A stretch of 43,335 nucleotides of DNA from Pseudoxanthomonas japonensis (GTDB lineage Bacteria; Pseudomonadota; Gammaproteobacteria; Xanthomonadales; Xanthomonadaceae). Under the pieces are notes generated by a model that saw nothing but the letters and a program-made list of their open reading frames with translations, did not search any database and was not told the origin of the DNA. The position numbers were made by a program, and so were the translations under genes. The DNA lies in the NCBI RefSeq assembly GCF_010093445.1, contig NZ_PDWW01000032.1:1-43335 (forward strand). Direction: 5' to 3'. This document shows positions 23,855 through 40,969 of the stretch, piece after piece (the first letter of the stretch is position 1; the number at the start of each line of letters is the position of its first letter).

Positions 23855-23883
23855 TTGCCGCCTGCGCGGTGAGCCGCTATCCT
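23855..23883 (+). promoter_or_regulatory. Probable tRNA-Ser promoter
   Basis: TTGCCG (23855-23860), a 17-base spacer and TATCCT (23878-23883) each match 4 of 6 consensus bases. They predict a start about 35 bases before the tRNA. Confidence 0.5.
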
Positions 23884-23924
23884 ATGCGGCCGCTGCAGCT
23901 CGGCTGCAATGCGAGCGACAAACC

Positions 23925-24017
23925 GGAGTGATGCCCGAGCGGCTGAAGGGGCTCCCCTGCTAAGGGAGTATAGGGTCAAAAGCCTTATCGAGGGTTCGAA
24001 TCCCTCTCACTCCGCCA
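23925..24017 (+). tRNA. tRNA-Ser (anticodon GCT)
   Basis: This 93-nt type II tRNA has a long variable arm. GGAGTGA (23925-23931) pairs with TCACTCC (24007-24013), then G and an encoded CCA. The anticodon loop CTGCTAA (23957-23963) gives GCT at 23959-23961, reading AGC and AGT serine codons. The T-loop GGTTCGAATCC is canonical. Confidence 0.97.
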
Positions 24018-24151
24018 GTTTGAAGTTCGTCTTGCCGGACGGAAATGCGTGGGAAAAAAGATGTCGATGCGATGATCGCGCTCGACGAAGCGTCCTCCGG
24101 AAGCGTTCTCTGCAGCGCCAAGGCAAGCAGCAAAAGAAGTAGAAAAAAGAT

Positions 24152-24181
24152 TGACGGGCGGAAAACGTTTCACGCATAATT
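24152..24181 (+). promoter_or_regulatory. Strong tRNA-Arg promoter
   Basis: TTGACG (24152-24157), an 18-base spacer and CATAAT (24176-24181) match 5 of 6 consensus bases in each box. An A-rich stretch just upstream (24130-24150) looks like an UP element. The predicted start is about 5 bases before the tRNA. Confidence 0.8.
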
Positions 24182-24192
24182 CCGCTCCTCAC

Positions 24193-24269
24193 GCGCCCGT
24201 AGCTCAGCTGGATAGAGTACCTGGCTACGAACCAGGCGGTCGGGAGTTCGAATCTCTCCGGGCGCGCCA
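24193..24269 (+). tRNA. tRNA-Arg (anticodon ACG)
   Basis: This 77-nt tRNA has GCGCCCG (24193-24199) paired with CGGGCGC (24259-24265), then G and an encoded CCA. The anticodon stem CCTGG/CCAGG encloses the loop CTACGAA, giving ACG at 24227-24229 (A34 is normally edited to inosine and reads CGT, CGC and CGA). Confidence 0.97.
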
Positions 24270-24273
24270 TTAC

Positions 24274-24314
24274 AACGCAAAGAGCCAGCGGAAAACCGCT
24301 GGCTCTTTGCGTTT
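24274..24314 (+). terminator. Terminator after tRNA-Arg, 18-bp perfect stem
   Basis: Positions 24274-24291 pair without mismatch with 24296-24313 across an AAAA loop (core AGAGCCAGCGG). The T-rich 3' arm (CTTTGCGTTT) serves as the tract. It separates the tRNAs from the accessory region. Confidence 0.88.
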
Positions 24315-24414
24315 GCGCGCTCGCCGCACATGGGCATGCGAACGGGTTGGCCTGTTTCGGTTGCCGCGCGCGTGATGTAGGGCAGTCGCGCCTGCTGGCG
24401 CTTGTGGTCCGCAC

Positions 24415-25212
24415 ATGTCCTACGTCTCTGCATGCCCCATGGTGCCCGCTCACGGTCGTCGACCTGCGACGAGCGCGTTGGCGTCGGCGTTCCCGCGGGG
24501 ATTCGGCGACGTGCGCTTCGATCGCGCGGTTGCGGATCATGTGCTGGTCGCGGTGTTCGTGCTCGACGATTGGCGGGCATGGACGGCTGACGCGTTCGCA
24601 CTTCTCGGTGCGCGCGAGCGGATGCGCGTGGAGCGCCAGCGTCGGGATGCGCATCGGGACAGCCTAGCGCTCGCCTATGCGCTGCATCGCCTTTTCCTTT
24701 CGCACGCGTTGGAGCTGCCGATCGAGGAGGTGCCACTGGCGCGCGACGCGCGCGGGCGTCCGGTGCTCGATGGCATGGCCGCCGATACCAGCCTCGCTCA
24801 TGCCGATGCCCATGTCGCGATGGCGGTGAGTCTGCACGGTGCCGTCGGCGTGGATATCGAGCCCCCCCATCGTGCGGTCGTCATGCCGGAGATCGCCGAG
24901 CGGATATGCCATGGCGACGAACTGGCACGCCTCTCGGGGCTGCACGACGCGCAGCGCGCGGCCGGACTGCTGGATCTCTGGGTGCGGAAAGAGGCCTACC
25001 TGAAGGCGGCCGGCGTGGGGCTGGAGCGCGAGATGGATACGTTCGCGTTGCCCGAGGGCGAGGCGCAGGCCCTTCATCCTGGCGACGCCATGCGGGTGGG
25101 AACGGATCTGCTGTCGCTCGGTCCCGACATCGTCTGTGCCGTGGCGAAGGCGCCCGATGTCGCCTGCATGGCGGGACGATTGCGTCCGATGCTGGAAGGT
25201 GGCGCGCCGTAG
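24415..25212 (+). CDS. 4'-phosphopantetheinyl transferase (Sfp-type)
   Basis: This 265-residue enzyme family moves the phosphopantetheine arm of coenzyme A onto the active serine of carrier proteins. The signature motifs are AVGVDIEPP (metal and CoA binding, near residue 147) and LLDLWVRKEAYLKAAGVGLE (catalytic Glu and Lys, near residues 188-205). The length suits the Sfp/Gsp group, not the short AcpS type. The start is uncertain: ATG 24415 is used, and a second in-frame ATG lies at 24439. The gene begins 100 bases after the tRNA-Arg terminator and precedes a locus with four carrier domains, so it most likely primes the two synthetases downstream. Confidence 0.88.
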   Translation: MSYVSACPMVPAHGRRPATSALASAFPRGFGDVRFDRAVADHVLVAVFVLDDWRAWTADAFALLGARERMRVERQRRDAHRDSLALAYALHRLFLSHALELPIEEVPLARDARGRPVLDGMAADTSLAHADAHVAMAVSLHGAVGVDIEPPHRAVVMPEIAERICHGDELARLSGLHDAQRAAGLLDLWVRKEAYLKAAGVGLEREMDTFALPEGEAQALHPGDAMRVGTDLLSLGPDIVCAVAKAPDVACMAGRLRPMLEGGAP

Positions 25213-25345
25213 CCGGTGCGCGATGTCCGGATATGTCACGTTTTGCGTTCTTGGATGGAGAAGGGCACCAGGGCCGGGTGCGTGCTCACGCGGCCGCGCC
25301 GCGTGATGGGGTGCAGCCGGGCTCGGCGTACATACGGGGGAAGTC

Positions 25346-26740
25346 ATGAAATCGACACATGCCAGCCAGAAGTCCAGGGCTATCCGGTTCCTGTGGCTGC
25401 TGGAAGTGGTGATCATCGTGATCGCGGTATTGGGGTCGGCCTGGCTGCGATTCCTGAACGATCAGCAGACCCATCTGGAGTTCATCGAGGATGCGCCGGC
25501 GCGCGCCCTGCTGGTGGCGGTCTGCCTGACCGGGGCGATGGCGGCTTTCGGGCTGTACCAGGTGCACATGCGCCACAGCCGCATGGATTTCTTCCTGCGC
25601 TTCCTGATGTCGTTCGTACTCGGCGGCATCGCGCTGGTGGTGCTGTACTACCTCGTGCCGCAGGCCTACATCGGCCGCGGCGTGCTGGCGCTTTCGTTGC
25701 TGATATCGGCAGCGGGCATCGTGGCCGTCCGCATGCTGTCGGTCAGCCTGTTTCGCACCGATGTGCTGAAGCAGCGCATCCTGGTACTGGGCGCGGGCAA
25801 CAATGCCGACCTCATCAATAGCCGCATGCGTCGTAAGGCGGATCGACGCAGTTTTCTCGTCGTCGGGTTCGTGCCGGTGGCGGGGCAGCCGGTGGTCGTG
25901 CGGGACGAATTGCTCGTCAAGCCACCCGGCACGCTGGCGGACCTGGTCGAAGAACTGCAGATCGACGAACTGGTGATTGCGCCGGACGAACGCCGTGGCG
26001 GACTGCCGATGGAAGACATGCTGCAGTGCGTGCAGCACGGCGTGAACGTGATCGACCTGTCCACCTTCTTCGAGCGCGAAGCGGGCATGGTCCAACTGAA
26101 CATCGTCGATCCGTCCTGGCTGGTCTTCTCCGGCGGCTTCGACTACTCCACGCCGCGGCGCCTCAGCAAGCGCTTCTTCGACCTGCTGGCTGCGGGCGCG
26201 CTGCTGGTGCTCGCCTGGCCGCTGATGCTGCTGACGGCGTTGGCCGTATGGGCGGAATCCGGTGGCCCGATCCTCTACAGCCAGATCCGTGTCGGCGAGC
26301 GCGGCAACCACTTCAAGCTGACCAAGTTCCGGAGCATGCGGACCGACGCGGAAAAGGGCGGCGTCGCGGTCTGGGCGAGCAAGGACGACGACCGGACGAC
26401 GCGCGTGGGCCGCTTCATCCGCAAGACGCGGCTGGACGAGCTGCCGCAGCTGTTCGCGGTTCTGCGCGGCGACATGAGCTTCGTGGGGCCGCGGCCGGAA
26501 CGTCCGCAGTTCGTCGACATGCTCAACGACGAAGTGCGCTACTACCGTGTCCGCCACTGCGTGAAGCCGGGCCTGACCGGATGGGCGCAGCTGCGCTATC
26601 CCTACGGGGCGTCGGTGAAGGACGCGGAAGAGAAATTGAAGTTCGATCTCTTCTACGTGAAGAACCACGGCCTGGTCTTCGACATGATGATCCTGCTGCA
26701 GACCGTCGAAGTGGTGCTGTTCGGTCGCGGCGCACGCTGA
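25346..26740 (+). CDS. Polyprenyl-phosphate sugar transferase of exosortase/PEP-CTERM-associated EPS loci
   Basis: This 464-residue inner membrane enzyme starts an exopolysaccharide repeat unit by moving a sugar-1-phosphate onto undecaprenyl phosphate. Four or five membrane helices fill residues 12-140. A nucleotide-binding-like region follows (LVLGAGNNADLINSRM near residue 150). The C-terminal catalytic domain is a bacterial sugar transferase (about 270-464) with KRFFDLLAAGALLVLAWP, GPILYSQIRVGERGNHF, KFRSMRTDAE, DELPQLFAVLRGDMSFVGPRPERP and KPGLTGWAQ. The end LLQTVEVVLFGRGAR and the overall layout match the family tied to exosortase A/PEP-CTERM polysaccharide systems (from memory of that family). 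No exosortase lies in the window. It probably belongs to an EPS locus that continues to the right. Confidence 0.88.
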   Translation: MKSTHASQKSRAIRFLWLLEVVIIVIAVLGSAWLRFLNDQQTHLEFIEDAPARALLVAVCLTGAMAAFGLYQVHMRHSRMDFFLRFLMSFVLGGIALVVLYYLVPQAYIGRGVLALSLLISAAGIVAVRMLSVSLFRTDVLKQRILVLGAGNNADLINSRMRRKADRRSFLVVGFVPVAGQPVVVRDELLVKPPGTLADLVEELQIDELVIAPDERRGGLPMEDMLQCVQHGVNVIDLSTFFEREAGMVQLNIVDPSWLVFSGGFDYSTPRRLSKRFFDLLAAGALLVLAWPLMLLTALAVWAESGGPILYSQIRVGERGNHFKLTKFRSMRTDAEKGGVAVWASKDDDRTTRVGRFIRKTRLDELPQLFAVLRGDMSFVGPRPERPQFVDMLNDEVRYYRVRHCVKPGLTGWAQLRYPYGASVKDAEEKLKFDLFYVKNHGLVFDMMILLQTVEVVLFGRGAR

Positions 26741-27017
26741 CGCAGCGTGAATTCCGGCAGCGCCCTGCTCCCGCCTGCAGAGGGCAGGTCGTCATGGGCG
26801 TGCCGGTCCGGGGAACAGGCCAGCCACGCGCTGGCGACAGGCGCGCTTGAAGTCGTCCAGCCCGCATCCGGATCGATGGCGGGGTCGCTGTACAGCGGAG
26901 GGAAACCGACTTCCGCGGCGCGCGTCTTGCGGAAAATCCACGTCGTGACCTGAATCAGTCTTCCCGTACGTTTTGGAAGAATGGAGGAAGCGCGGACGGC
27001 TTCCAGGGGGCATCACG
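26741..27017. other. Intergenic region before the NRPS-PKS
   Basis: I see no gene in these 277 bases. They probably carry the promoter of the synthetase operon. TTGCGG (26927-26932) with TGAATC 18 bases further is the best pair I found, and it is weak. AGGGGG at 27005-27010 is the ribosome site that sets the TTG start at 27018. Confidence 0.4.
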
Positions 27018-30000
27018 TTGAGCACTGCCAGCGACACCACCGAAGGCCATCGTCGATCGCAGGCCGCAACGCTGGAATGGCCATGGCGCGGCGAAGGGCA
27101 GGGTGCCGGCACGGAGGCGCGCGTCGCGCTGCCCGGTGCTCTTGTCCGCCTGGCACAGGCTTACGGCGTGGAAGCGCATCGTGTCGCCGTGGTCGCGTGG
27201 GCGGCGCTGGTGGCGCGCATGCGTGCGGAGTCTGCCACGAGCCTGAGGGTGGCCTGGGAGCCGACGTCGACCGCGCCCCAGGTGGCTTGGACACTGTCGC
27301 TGGACGACGGACTCGCGGACGCACTGGTCGGCCTGGCCGACGCCCTCCAGTCAGCGCTGTCGGCAGGGAGTGGAGATGCTGTTCCGTCCGCGGGCGACGA
27401 CGTGCCGGCGGCCGGCTACGCGCGCGAGGCGGCCACCGCACCGGCCTGTGAACTGGTGCTGCGCCTGAGCGACGGCGATGCGACGCTGTACGACCGCGAG
27501 GGTGGATACACGGAAGGCCAGCTCAGTGGATGGCTGGCGTACTGGACGTGCCTGCTCGAATCGCTGCTGGATTCGCCGGACGTATCGCTTGCGCGCGCTG
27601 CGCTCGTGCCGCAGGCGATGGGTCGCGAGCTGCTCGAGTACGGGAATGGCACACGCCAGACGTTTCCCCGTGTGTCCGGTGTGCATCGCCTGTTCGAAGC
27701 GCAGGCCGCCGCCACGCCGGAAGCCATCGCCCTGGTCCAGGACGGACGCCGCCTGACGTATGCACAACTGGACGCACAGGCGAACCAGCTCGCGCGCCTG
27801 CTCAAGCAGCACGGCGTGGGCCCGGACGAACGCGTCGCGATCTACGTCGAGCGCGGCATCGACGTGGTGCTGGGCCTTCTCGCCGTGTTGAAGGCCGGCG
27901 GCGCCTACGTGCCGCTGGATCCGACGTATCCCGCCGAGCGCCTGTCGTACACCGTGTCCGACAGCAAGCCGCGCGTGCTGTTGACGATGTCCGGGATGGA
28001 GCAGGACGCCCGCGACGTACTGGGCGAACTGCCCGATCGCCTGGTCGTGGTCGACCTGCGCGATCCGTCGCCAGCGTGGGCCGCGCTGCCGACGCATGTG
28101 CTGGACGACGGCGAAGCCCGTGTCGAGGCCGGCCATCTGGCCTACGTGCTGTACACCTCCGGCTCCACCGGCAAGCCCAAGGGCGTGGCGATGCCGCATG
28201 GCCCGCTGGTCAACCTGATCCAGTGGCAGGTGCGCGAGCCGGGCAACGGCGTGCCACTGCGCACGCTGCAGTTCGCCGCGCTGGGGTTCGACGTGGCCTT
28301 CCAGGAAGTATTCGCCACGCTGTCCACCGGCGGTACGCTGCTCACGATCGACCAGGAGACCCGCATGAGCGCGGGCAAGCTGTTCGAGTTCATCGTCGGG
28401 CAGCGTGTCGAACGCATGTTCCTGCCGTACTTCGCCCTGCAGATGCTGGCCGAAGGGCTGGAGGGGCATCTCGCCGCACAGCCGGACGGCCACCGCCTCG
28501 ACTGCGCGCTGCGCGAGGTCATCACCGCCGGCGAGCAGTTGCGTATCGAGCCGAAGATTGTGCGCTTCTTCGAGCAACTCCCCGGTTGCCGCCTGCACAA
28601 CCACTACGGCCCCACCGAGACGCACGTGGTCACGGCGTTGACGCTGCCGGAAGATCCACGGTTATGGCCGCGGCTGCCCACGATCGGCGCGCCCATCGCC
28701 AACGCGCGCGTGTACGTGCTCGATGCGCAGAGACAACCGCTGCCGCATGGCGTGGTCGGCGAGCTGTACCTGGCCGGTCCGGTGGTCGCGCGCGGTTACC
28801 TGCAGCGCGACGACCTGACGGCCGAGCGCTTCCTGCGCGATCCGTTCGTCGATGCCGCCGACGCGCGCATGTACCGCACCGGCGACCTCGGACGCTGGCT
28901 GTCGGACGGCACGATCGACTATCTCGGGCGCCAGGATTTCCAGGTCAAGATCCGCGGCTTCCGCGTGGAGCTGGGCGAGATCGAAGCGCAGGTGATGGCG
29001 TTTCCCGGTGTGCGCGACGCCGGTGTGCTGGCGCGCGAGGACGTGCCGGGGCTGAAGCGCCTGGTCGCCTACCTGGCGCCGCAGGACCCGATGGCGCCGG
29101 TGGACGTCGAACGCCTGCGCCAGCATCTGGTCGGCGTGCTGCCGGACTACATGGTGCCGGCCGCCTATGTGCAGCTGGATACGCTGCCGCTGTCGCCGAA
29201 CGGCAAGCTCGACCGGCAGAAGCTGCCGCGTCCGGGCCGCCAGCGACCGGCGTGGGCGGGCACCTACAGTGCGCCGCGGGACGCGACCGAAGCGGCGCTG
29301 TGCCGCATCTTCGCCGACATGCTGGATCTCGAAGACCTGGGACGGGACGACAACTTCTTCGACCTCGGCGGAACGTCGCTGCTGGCGGTCCGCATGCTGG
29401 AAGCGGCGCGGCGCGAGCGACTGGGTGATGTGCCGGCGATGGCGTTGTTCCGCGCGCCGACCCCCGCGCAACTGGCCGTCGCCATGGCCGGCGACCGCCG
29501 CGAGTCGCTGGACGCGTCGCGTCTTGCCGTACGCCATGCCACGCAGGCGCACGAGCCCATCGCCATCGTCGGCATGGCCGGGCGCTTCCCCGGTGCGGCC
29601 ACGGTCGAGGCGTTCTGGGACAACCTCTGCGCCGGGCGCGACAGCATCATCCGGTTCGCGGCCGACGAGCTGGACGCCAGCGTCCCCGACGCGCTCCGCG
29701 CCGCGCCGGACTACGTCGCGGCGCGCGGCATCTTCGATGACGTCGACATGTTCGACGCTGCGTTCTTCGGCATTTCGCCGAAGGAAGCGGAGCTGATGGA
29801 TCCGCAACAGCGCATCTTCCTGGAACTGTGCTGGGAATGCATCGAACGCGCCGGCCATGTGCCCGACGCGACCGAAGTGCCGGTGGGCGTGTTCGCCGGC
29901 ATGTACAACGCCAGCTATTACCAGCGCAACGTGCTGGCCCATCCGGACCTGATCGACAAGCTCGGCGCGTTCCAGGTGATGCTGGGCAACGAGAAGGACT

Positions 30001-33000
30001 ACATCGCCACGCGCGTGGCGCACAAGTTGAACCTCACCGGTCCGGCGATCAGCGTGCATACCGCATGTTCCACGTCGCTGGTGGCGATCAGTGAGGCCAT
30101 CGACAGCCTGCGTGCCGGCCGCTGCGGCATGGCGCTGGCGGGCGGTATCGCGGTGACCTGCCCGGTGCGCAGCGGCCATGTCTACCAGGAAGGCGGCATG
30201 CTGTCGGCCGATGGTCATACGCGCAGCTTCGATGCCGAGGCCAGCGGCACGGTGTTCAGCGATGGCGCCGCCGTCGTCCTGCTGAAGCGCCTGTCCGACG
30301 CCATCGCCGATGGCAACCCGATCTACGCGGTGGTGCGTGGTGCTGCCGTCAACAACGATGGCGGGCAGAAGGCCAGTTTCACCGCACCGAGCAGCGAAGG
30401 GCAGGCCGCGGTGATCGCGATGGCGCACGCCGACGCCGGCGTGGAGGCGCGCAGCATCGGATACGTGGAAGCGCACGGTACCGCGACGCCCCTGGGCGAT
30501 CCCATCGAGATCGAAGGGCTGACGCACGCCTTCCGCCAGAGCACCGACGACACGGGCTTCTGCGTGGTCGGCTCGGTGAAGAGCAATGTGGGCCACCTGC
30601 TGATGGCCGCCGGTGCGGCGGGCGTGATCAAGACGGCGTATGCGCTGCATCACGGCTGCCTGCCGCCGACCGCGCATTTCCGCCACGCCAACCCGGTGAT
30701 CGATTTCGCGCGCACCCCGTTCCGCATAAGCCGTGAGCTGCAGCCGTGGGCCGCCGTTGAAGGCCGCCCGCGCCGCGCCGGCGTCAGCTCCTTCGGCGTG
30801 GGCGGCACCAACGCGCATGTGGTGATGGAAGAGGCGCCACCCCTGGCACCGTCCGACCACGCAGACAGCGCGCAGCTGCTGACGCTGTCCGCGCGTACCC
30901 CGGTCGCGCTGGTCGACGCGGTCGCCCGTCTGGCCGACCACCTTGAGTGCGACACCGACGCCAACCTCGCCGACGTGGCGTGGACGTTGGCGGTGGGTCG
31001 CAAGGCTTTCCCGCACCGCATTGCTGTGGCGGCGGAGACGCCGGCCGGGGCCGTCGCGCAGCTGCGAAGCGACTACATCGCCGCTTCCGCCACGAAGTCG
31101 CGCCCGGCCCAGGCGTGCGACGTGGTGTTCATGTTCCCCGGCCAGGGGTGCCAGTACGCCGGCATGGGCCGGGCGCTCTACACGCATGAGCCGGCGTTCC
31201 GCGAGGCGTTCGACGACTGCGCCCGCGTGCTCGATGTCGAACTGGCCCAGGATCTGCGCGCACTGGTGTTCGGCGACGATGCCGAGGCGCTGCTGCCGAC
31301 GGCGATCATGCAGCCGGCGATCTTCAGCATCGAGTACTCCCTCGCACGCTGGTGGATGGCGCAAGGCGTCGTGCCGGCGGCGATGGTGGGACACAGCGTC
31401 GGCGAATTCGTCGCTGCGGCGCTGGCCGGTGTGTTCGCGCTGCCGGACGTGCTGCGCCTGGTGGCGCGCCGCGGTCGCCTGATGCAGGGGCAGCCGTCGG
31501 GGGCCATGCTGTCGGTGCGCCTGCCGCTGGACGCCTTGCTGGCACGGTTGCCCGGGACGCTTTCGCTGGCGGCCGAGAACGCGCCCGGCACCTGCGTGGT
31601 GGCCGGTCCGCATGAGGCGATCGCCGCCTTCCAGCAGCGGCTGGAAGGCGAGGGCGTCGCCTGCCGTGCGTTGAAGACCTCGCATGCCTTCCACTCGGGG
31701 ATGATGGATGCGGTCGTACCGATGTTCCGCGCCGAGGTCGAAGCACTGGAGCGCCACGCGCCGTCGCTGCCCATCCTGTCCACCGCGACCGCGGATTGGC
31801 TGCAGGACGCGCAGGCCATGTCCCCGGACTACTGGGCGCGCCACCTGCGCGAACCGGTGCGCTTTTCCAGCGCCATCGCGCAGGTGCTCGACCGTCCGGG
31901 CCGCGTGCTGCTGGAGGTCGGACCACGCACCACGCTGGCGGTGCTGTCGCGGCAGCAGCCGCTGCTGCAGAAGCAGCGCATCGCGGCCGTTGCGTCGCTG
32001 GCGGACAACGCGGACGGCGAGCATGCCGCGCTGCTGGCTGCGTTCGGCCAGCTCTGGACGCACGGCGTCGACGTGCGGGCCGACCAGCTCGACCGCCGCA
32101 CTCGCCGCCGGCGCGTTCGCCTGCCGACCTATCCGTTCGAGAAAAAACGTTACTGGGTGGAGCCGCAGTCCGCCGCGGCCATTGCCCTGGTTCCCCCGTC
32201 CGCTTCCGTCGCCCCCGCAATTCCGGAGTTTCCGATGTCCGCCAGCCCCGACACCGCTTCGCCTGCCGCCCCCGTCGATCGCCGTCCGCGCATCACGGCG
32301 CAGCTGAAGGAGGTCTTCGAGGACGTGGCCGGCTTCGACCTGTCGGATGCCGACGGCGATGCGAACTTCATCGAGCTGGGGCTGGACAGCCTGATGCTGA
32401 CCCAGGTGGCCCTGCAGCTGCAGAAGACCTTCCCGGTGAAGATCACGTTCCGCCAGCTCATGGGCGAGTACGCCAGCCTCGACCGGCTGGCCCAGGGGCT
32501 GGATGCCCAGTTGCCGGCCGAGGCCGCGCCGGCTGCAGCGGTGTCCGCTGTCCCGTCGACGGCACCGGGCGTGGCGACAGCGCCGGTGATGCCGGTGTCG
32601 CTGCCGTCGGCGCCTGCCTTCGTCATGCCCGTACAGCCGCTGGCTCATGGGGATGCGTTGAGCTCCCTGATCGCGCAGCAGATGCAGTTGATGCAGCAAC
32701 AGCTGGCGCTGCTGGCCGGTACGGCTTCGGCGACCTCCGCCGCCCTGCCGGCTGCCCCGGCACCGGTCGCCGCGACATCCGCCATCGTTGCCGCCACGCC
32801 GGTGATGGCATCGAACGCACCCGCGGCGCAGGCCACGAGCGTGCCGTCCGACGAGGAGGCGGCGCTCGCGCATACGCGCTACGACGTGAAGAAGGCTTTC
32901 GGCGCGATCGCGCGCATCGACGCCAACAGCGGCACCGAGCTGGACGCGCACCAGCGCGAGCGGCTGGACGGCTTCATCCGCCGCTATACCGCGCGTACGC

Positions 33001-34423
33001 CCAAGTCGAAGGCCTATACGCAGGAACATCGCCAGCACATGGCCGATCCGCGCGTGGTCACCGGCTTCCGTCCGCTGACCAAGGAGATCGTGTACCAGAT
33101 CGTCGTCGAGCGCTCGAAGGGCTCGCACGTATGGGACATCGATGGCCACGAGTACGTGGATGCGCTGAACGGCTTCGGCACCAGCCTGTTCGGCTGGCAG
33201 CCGGACTTCGTGGTCGACGCGATCAAACAGCAGATCGACCAGGGCTACGAGATCGGACCGATGCATCCGCTGGCTGGCGAAGTGTCGAAGCTGGTCTGCG
33301 AACTTACCGGCCACGACCGCGCGGCGCTGTGCAACACCGGTTCCGAGGCGGTGCTGGGTGCGATGCGCATCGCGCGCACGGCGACCGGCCGCGAGACCAT
33401 CGTGGTGTTCTCCGGTTCGTACCACGGCATCAACGACGAAGTGATCGTGCGTGGCACCAAGAAGCTGCGGGCCGTGCCCGCCGCCCCCGGTATCCTGCGC
33501 AACACCGCCGAGAAGGTACTGGTGCTGGACTACGGTACGCCGGAGACGCTGGAGATCATCCGCGAGCGTGCGCATGAGCTGGCCGCCGTACTGGTCGAAC
33601 CGGTGCAGAGCCGTCGCCCCGACTTCCAGCCGGTCGAATTCCTGCAGGAAGTCCGCAGGATCACCGCAGAGGCGGGCGCGGTGCTGATCTTCGACGAAGT
33701 GATCACCGGCTTCCGCTCGCACCCGGGCGGCGCGCAGGCGCTGTTCGGCATCCGGGCCGACCTGTGCACCTACGGCAAGGTCGTCGGTGGCGGCTACCCG
33801 ATCGGCGTGATGGCGGGCAAGCGCGAATTCATGGACGCGCTGGACGGCGGCTACTGGCAGTACGGCGACGATTCCGTTCCGCCGGCCGGCGTGACCTACT
33901 TCGCCGGCACGTTCGTGCGCCACCCGCTGACGCTCGCGGCCGCGAAGGCTTCGCTGCTGCACATGAAGGAACACGGGCCTGCGTTGCAGCAGCGTGTCAA
34001 CGAGCGCACCGCCGCCATGGCGACGGAGTTGAACGCGTTCGCCACGGAGGTCGGCGCGCCGGTCCGCATCAGGCATTTCGCCTCGTTGTGGCGTACGCAC
34101 TTCGAGGAAGACCATCCGCTGCAGGACCTGCTGTTCGCGATGATGCGCAGCCGCGGCATCCATATCCTCGACAACTTCCCGTGCTTCTTCACCACCGCGC
34201 ACAGCGAGGCCGACTTCCAGGCCATCGCGCAGGCATGGAAGGAGGCGGTGCTTGAACTGCAGGAAGCCAGGCTGTTGCCGGGCGGCGAGGCGCCGTCAGG
34301 CAGGGAGATGGATGCCGGCAAGCCCGTTGTCCAGGGCGCTCGTCTGGGGCGCGATCCGGAAGGCCGGCCGGCGTGGTACGTGCCCAATCCGCAGTCGCCT
34401 GGCCGCTACATGAAGGTGGATGC

Positions 34424-34427
<4 letters not shown>
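27018..34427 (+). CDS. Hybrid NRPS-PKS with integrated aminotransferase (remnant C - A - PCP - KS - AT - ACP - AMT)
   Basis: This 2469-residue megasynthase should load an amino acid, extend it with malonate and aminate the beta-keto group. Residues about 35-210 look like the second lobe of a condensation domain without its first lobe. Adenylation follows (219-741; YTSGSTGKPKG near 378; pocket read as DVQFIAHVVK, the proline type). PCP has Ser787. KS (846-1275) has active Cys1017 in TACSTS and both His motifs. AT (1370-1670) has GHSVGE with Ser1460 and HAFH, the malonyl type. ACP has Ser1791 (LGLDSL). A linker of about 115 Ala/Pro/Val-rich residues with a Gln-rich helix leads to a class III PLP aminotransferase (1950-2420; Lys2254 in TYGKVVGG). 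No KR, DH or TE is present. The start TTG at 27018 has AGGGGG 7 bases upstream; a TTG at 26973 is less likely. The stop overlaps the next gene by 4 bases. Confidence 0.93.

Positions 34428-40968
<6,541 letters not shown>

Positions 40969-40969
<1 letters not shown>

Noticed and set aside
26741..27017. A short reading frame or small RNA before the NRPS-PKS.
   Set aside because: No ribosome site, no codon pattern and no terminator were found.
28662..34202. An open frame of about 1846 codons on the minus strand opposite the NRPS-PKS.
   Set aside because: It is a shadow of codon bias in GC-rich DNA. Its translation is rich in His, Arg, Gln and Gly with no domain, while the plus strand has intact catalytic motifs throughout.
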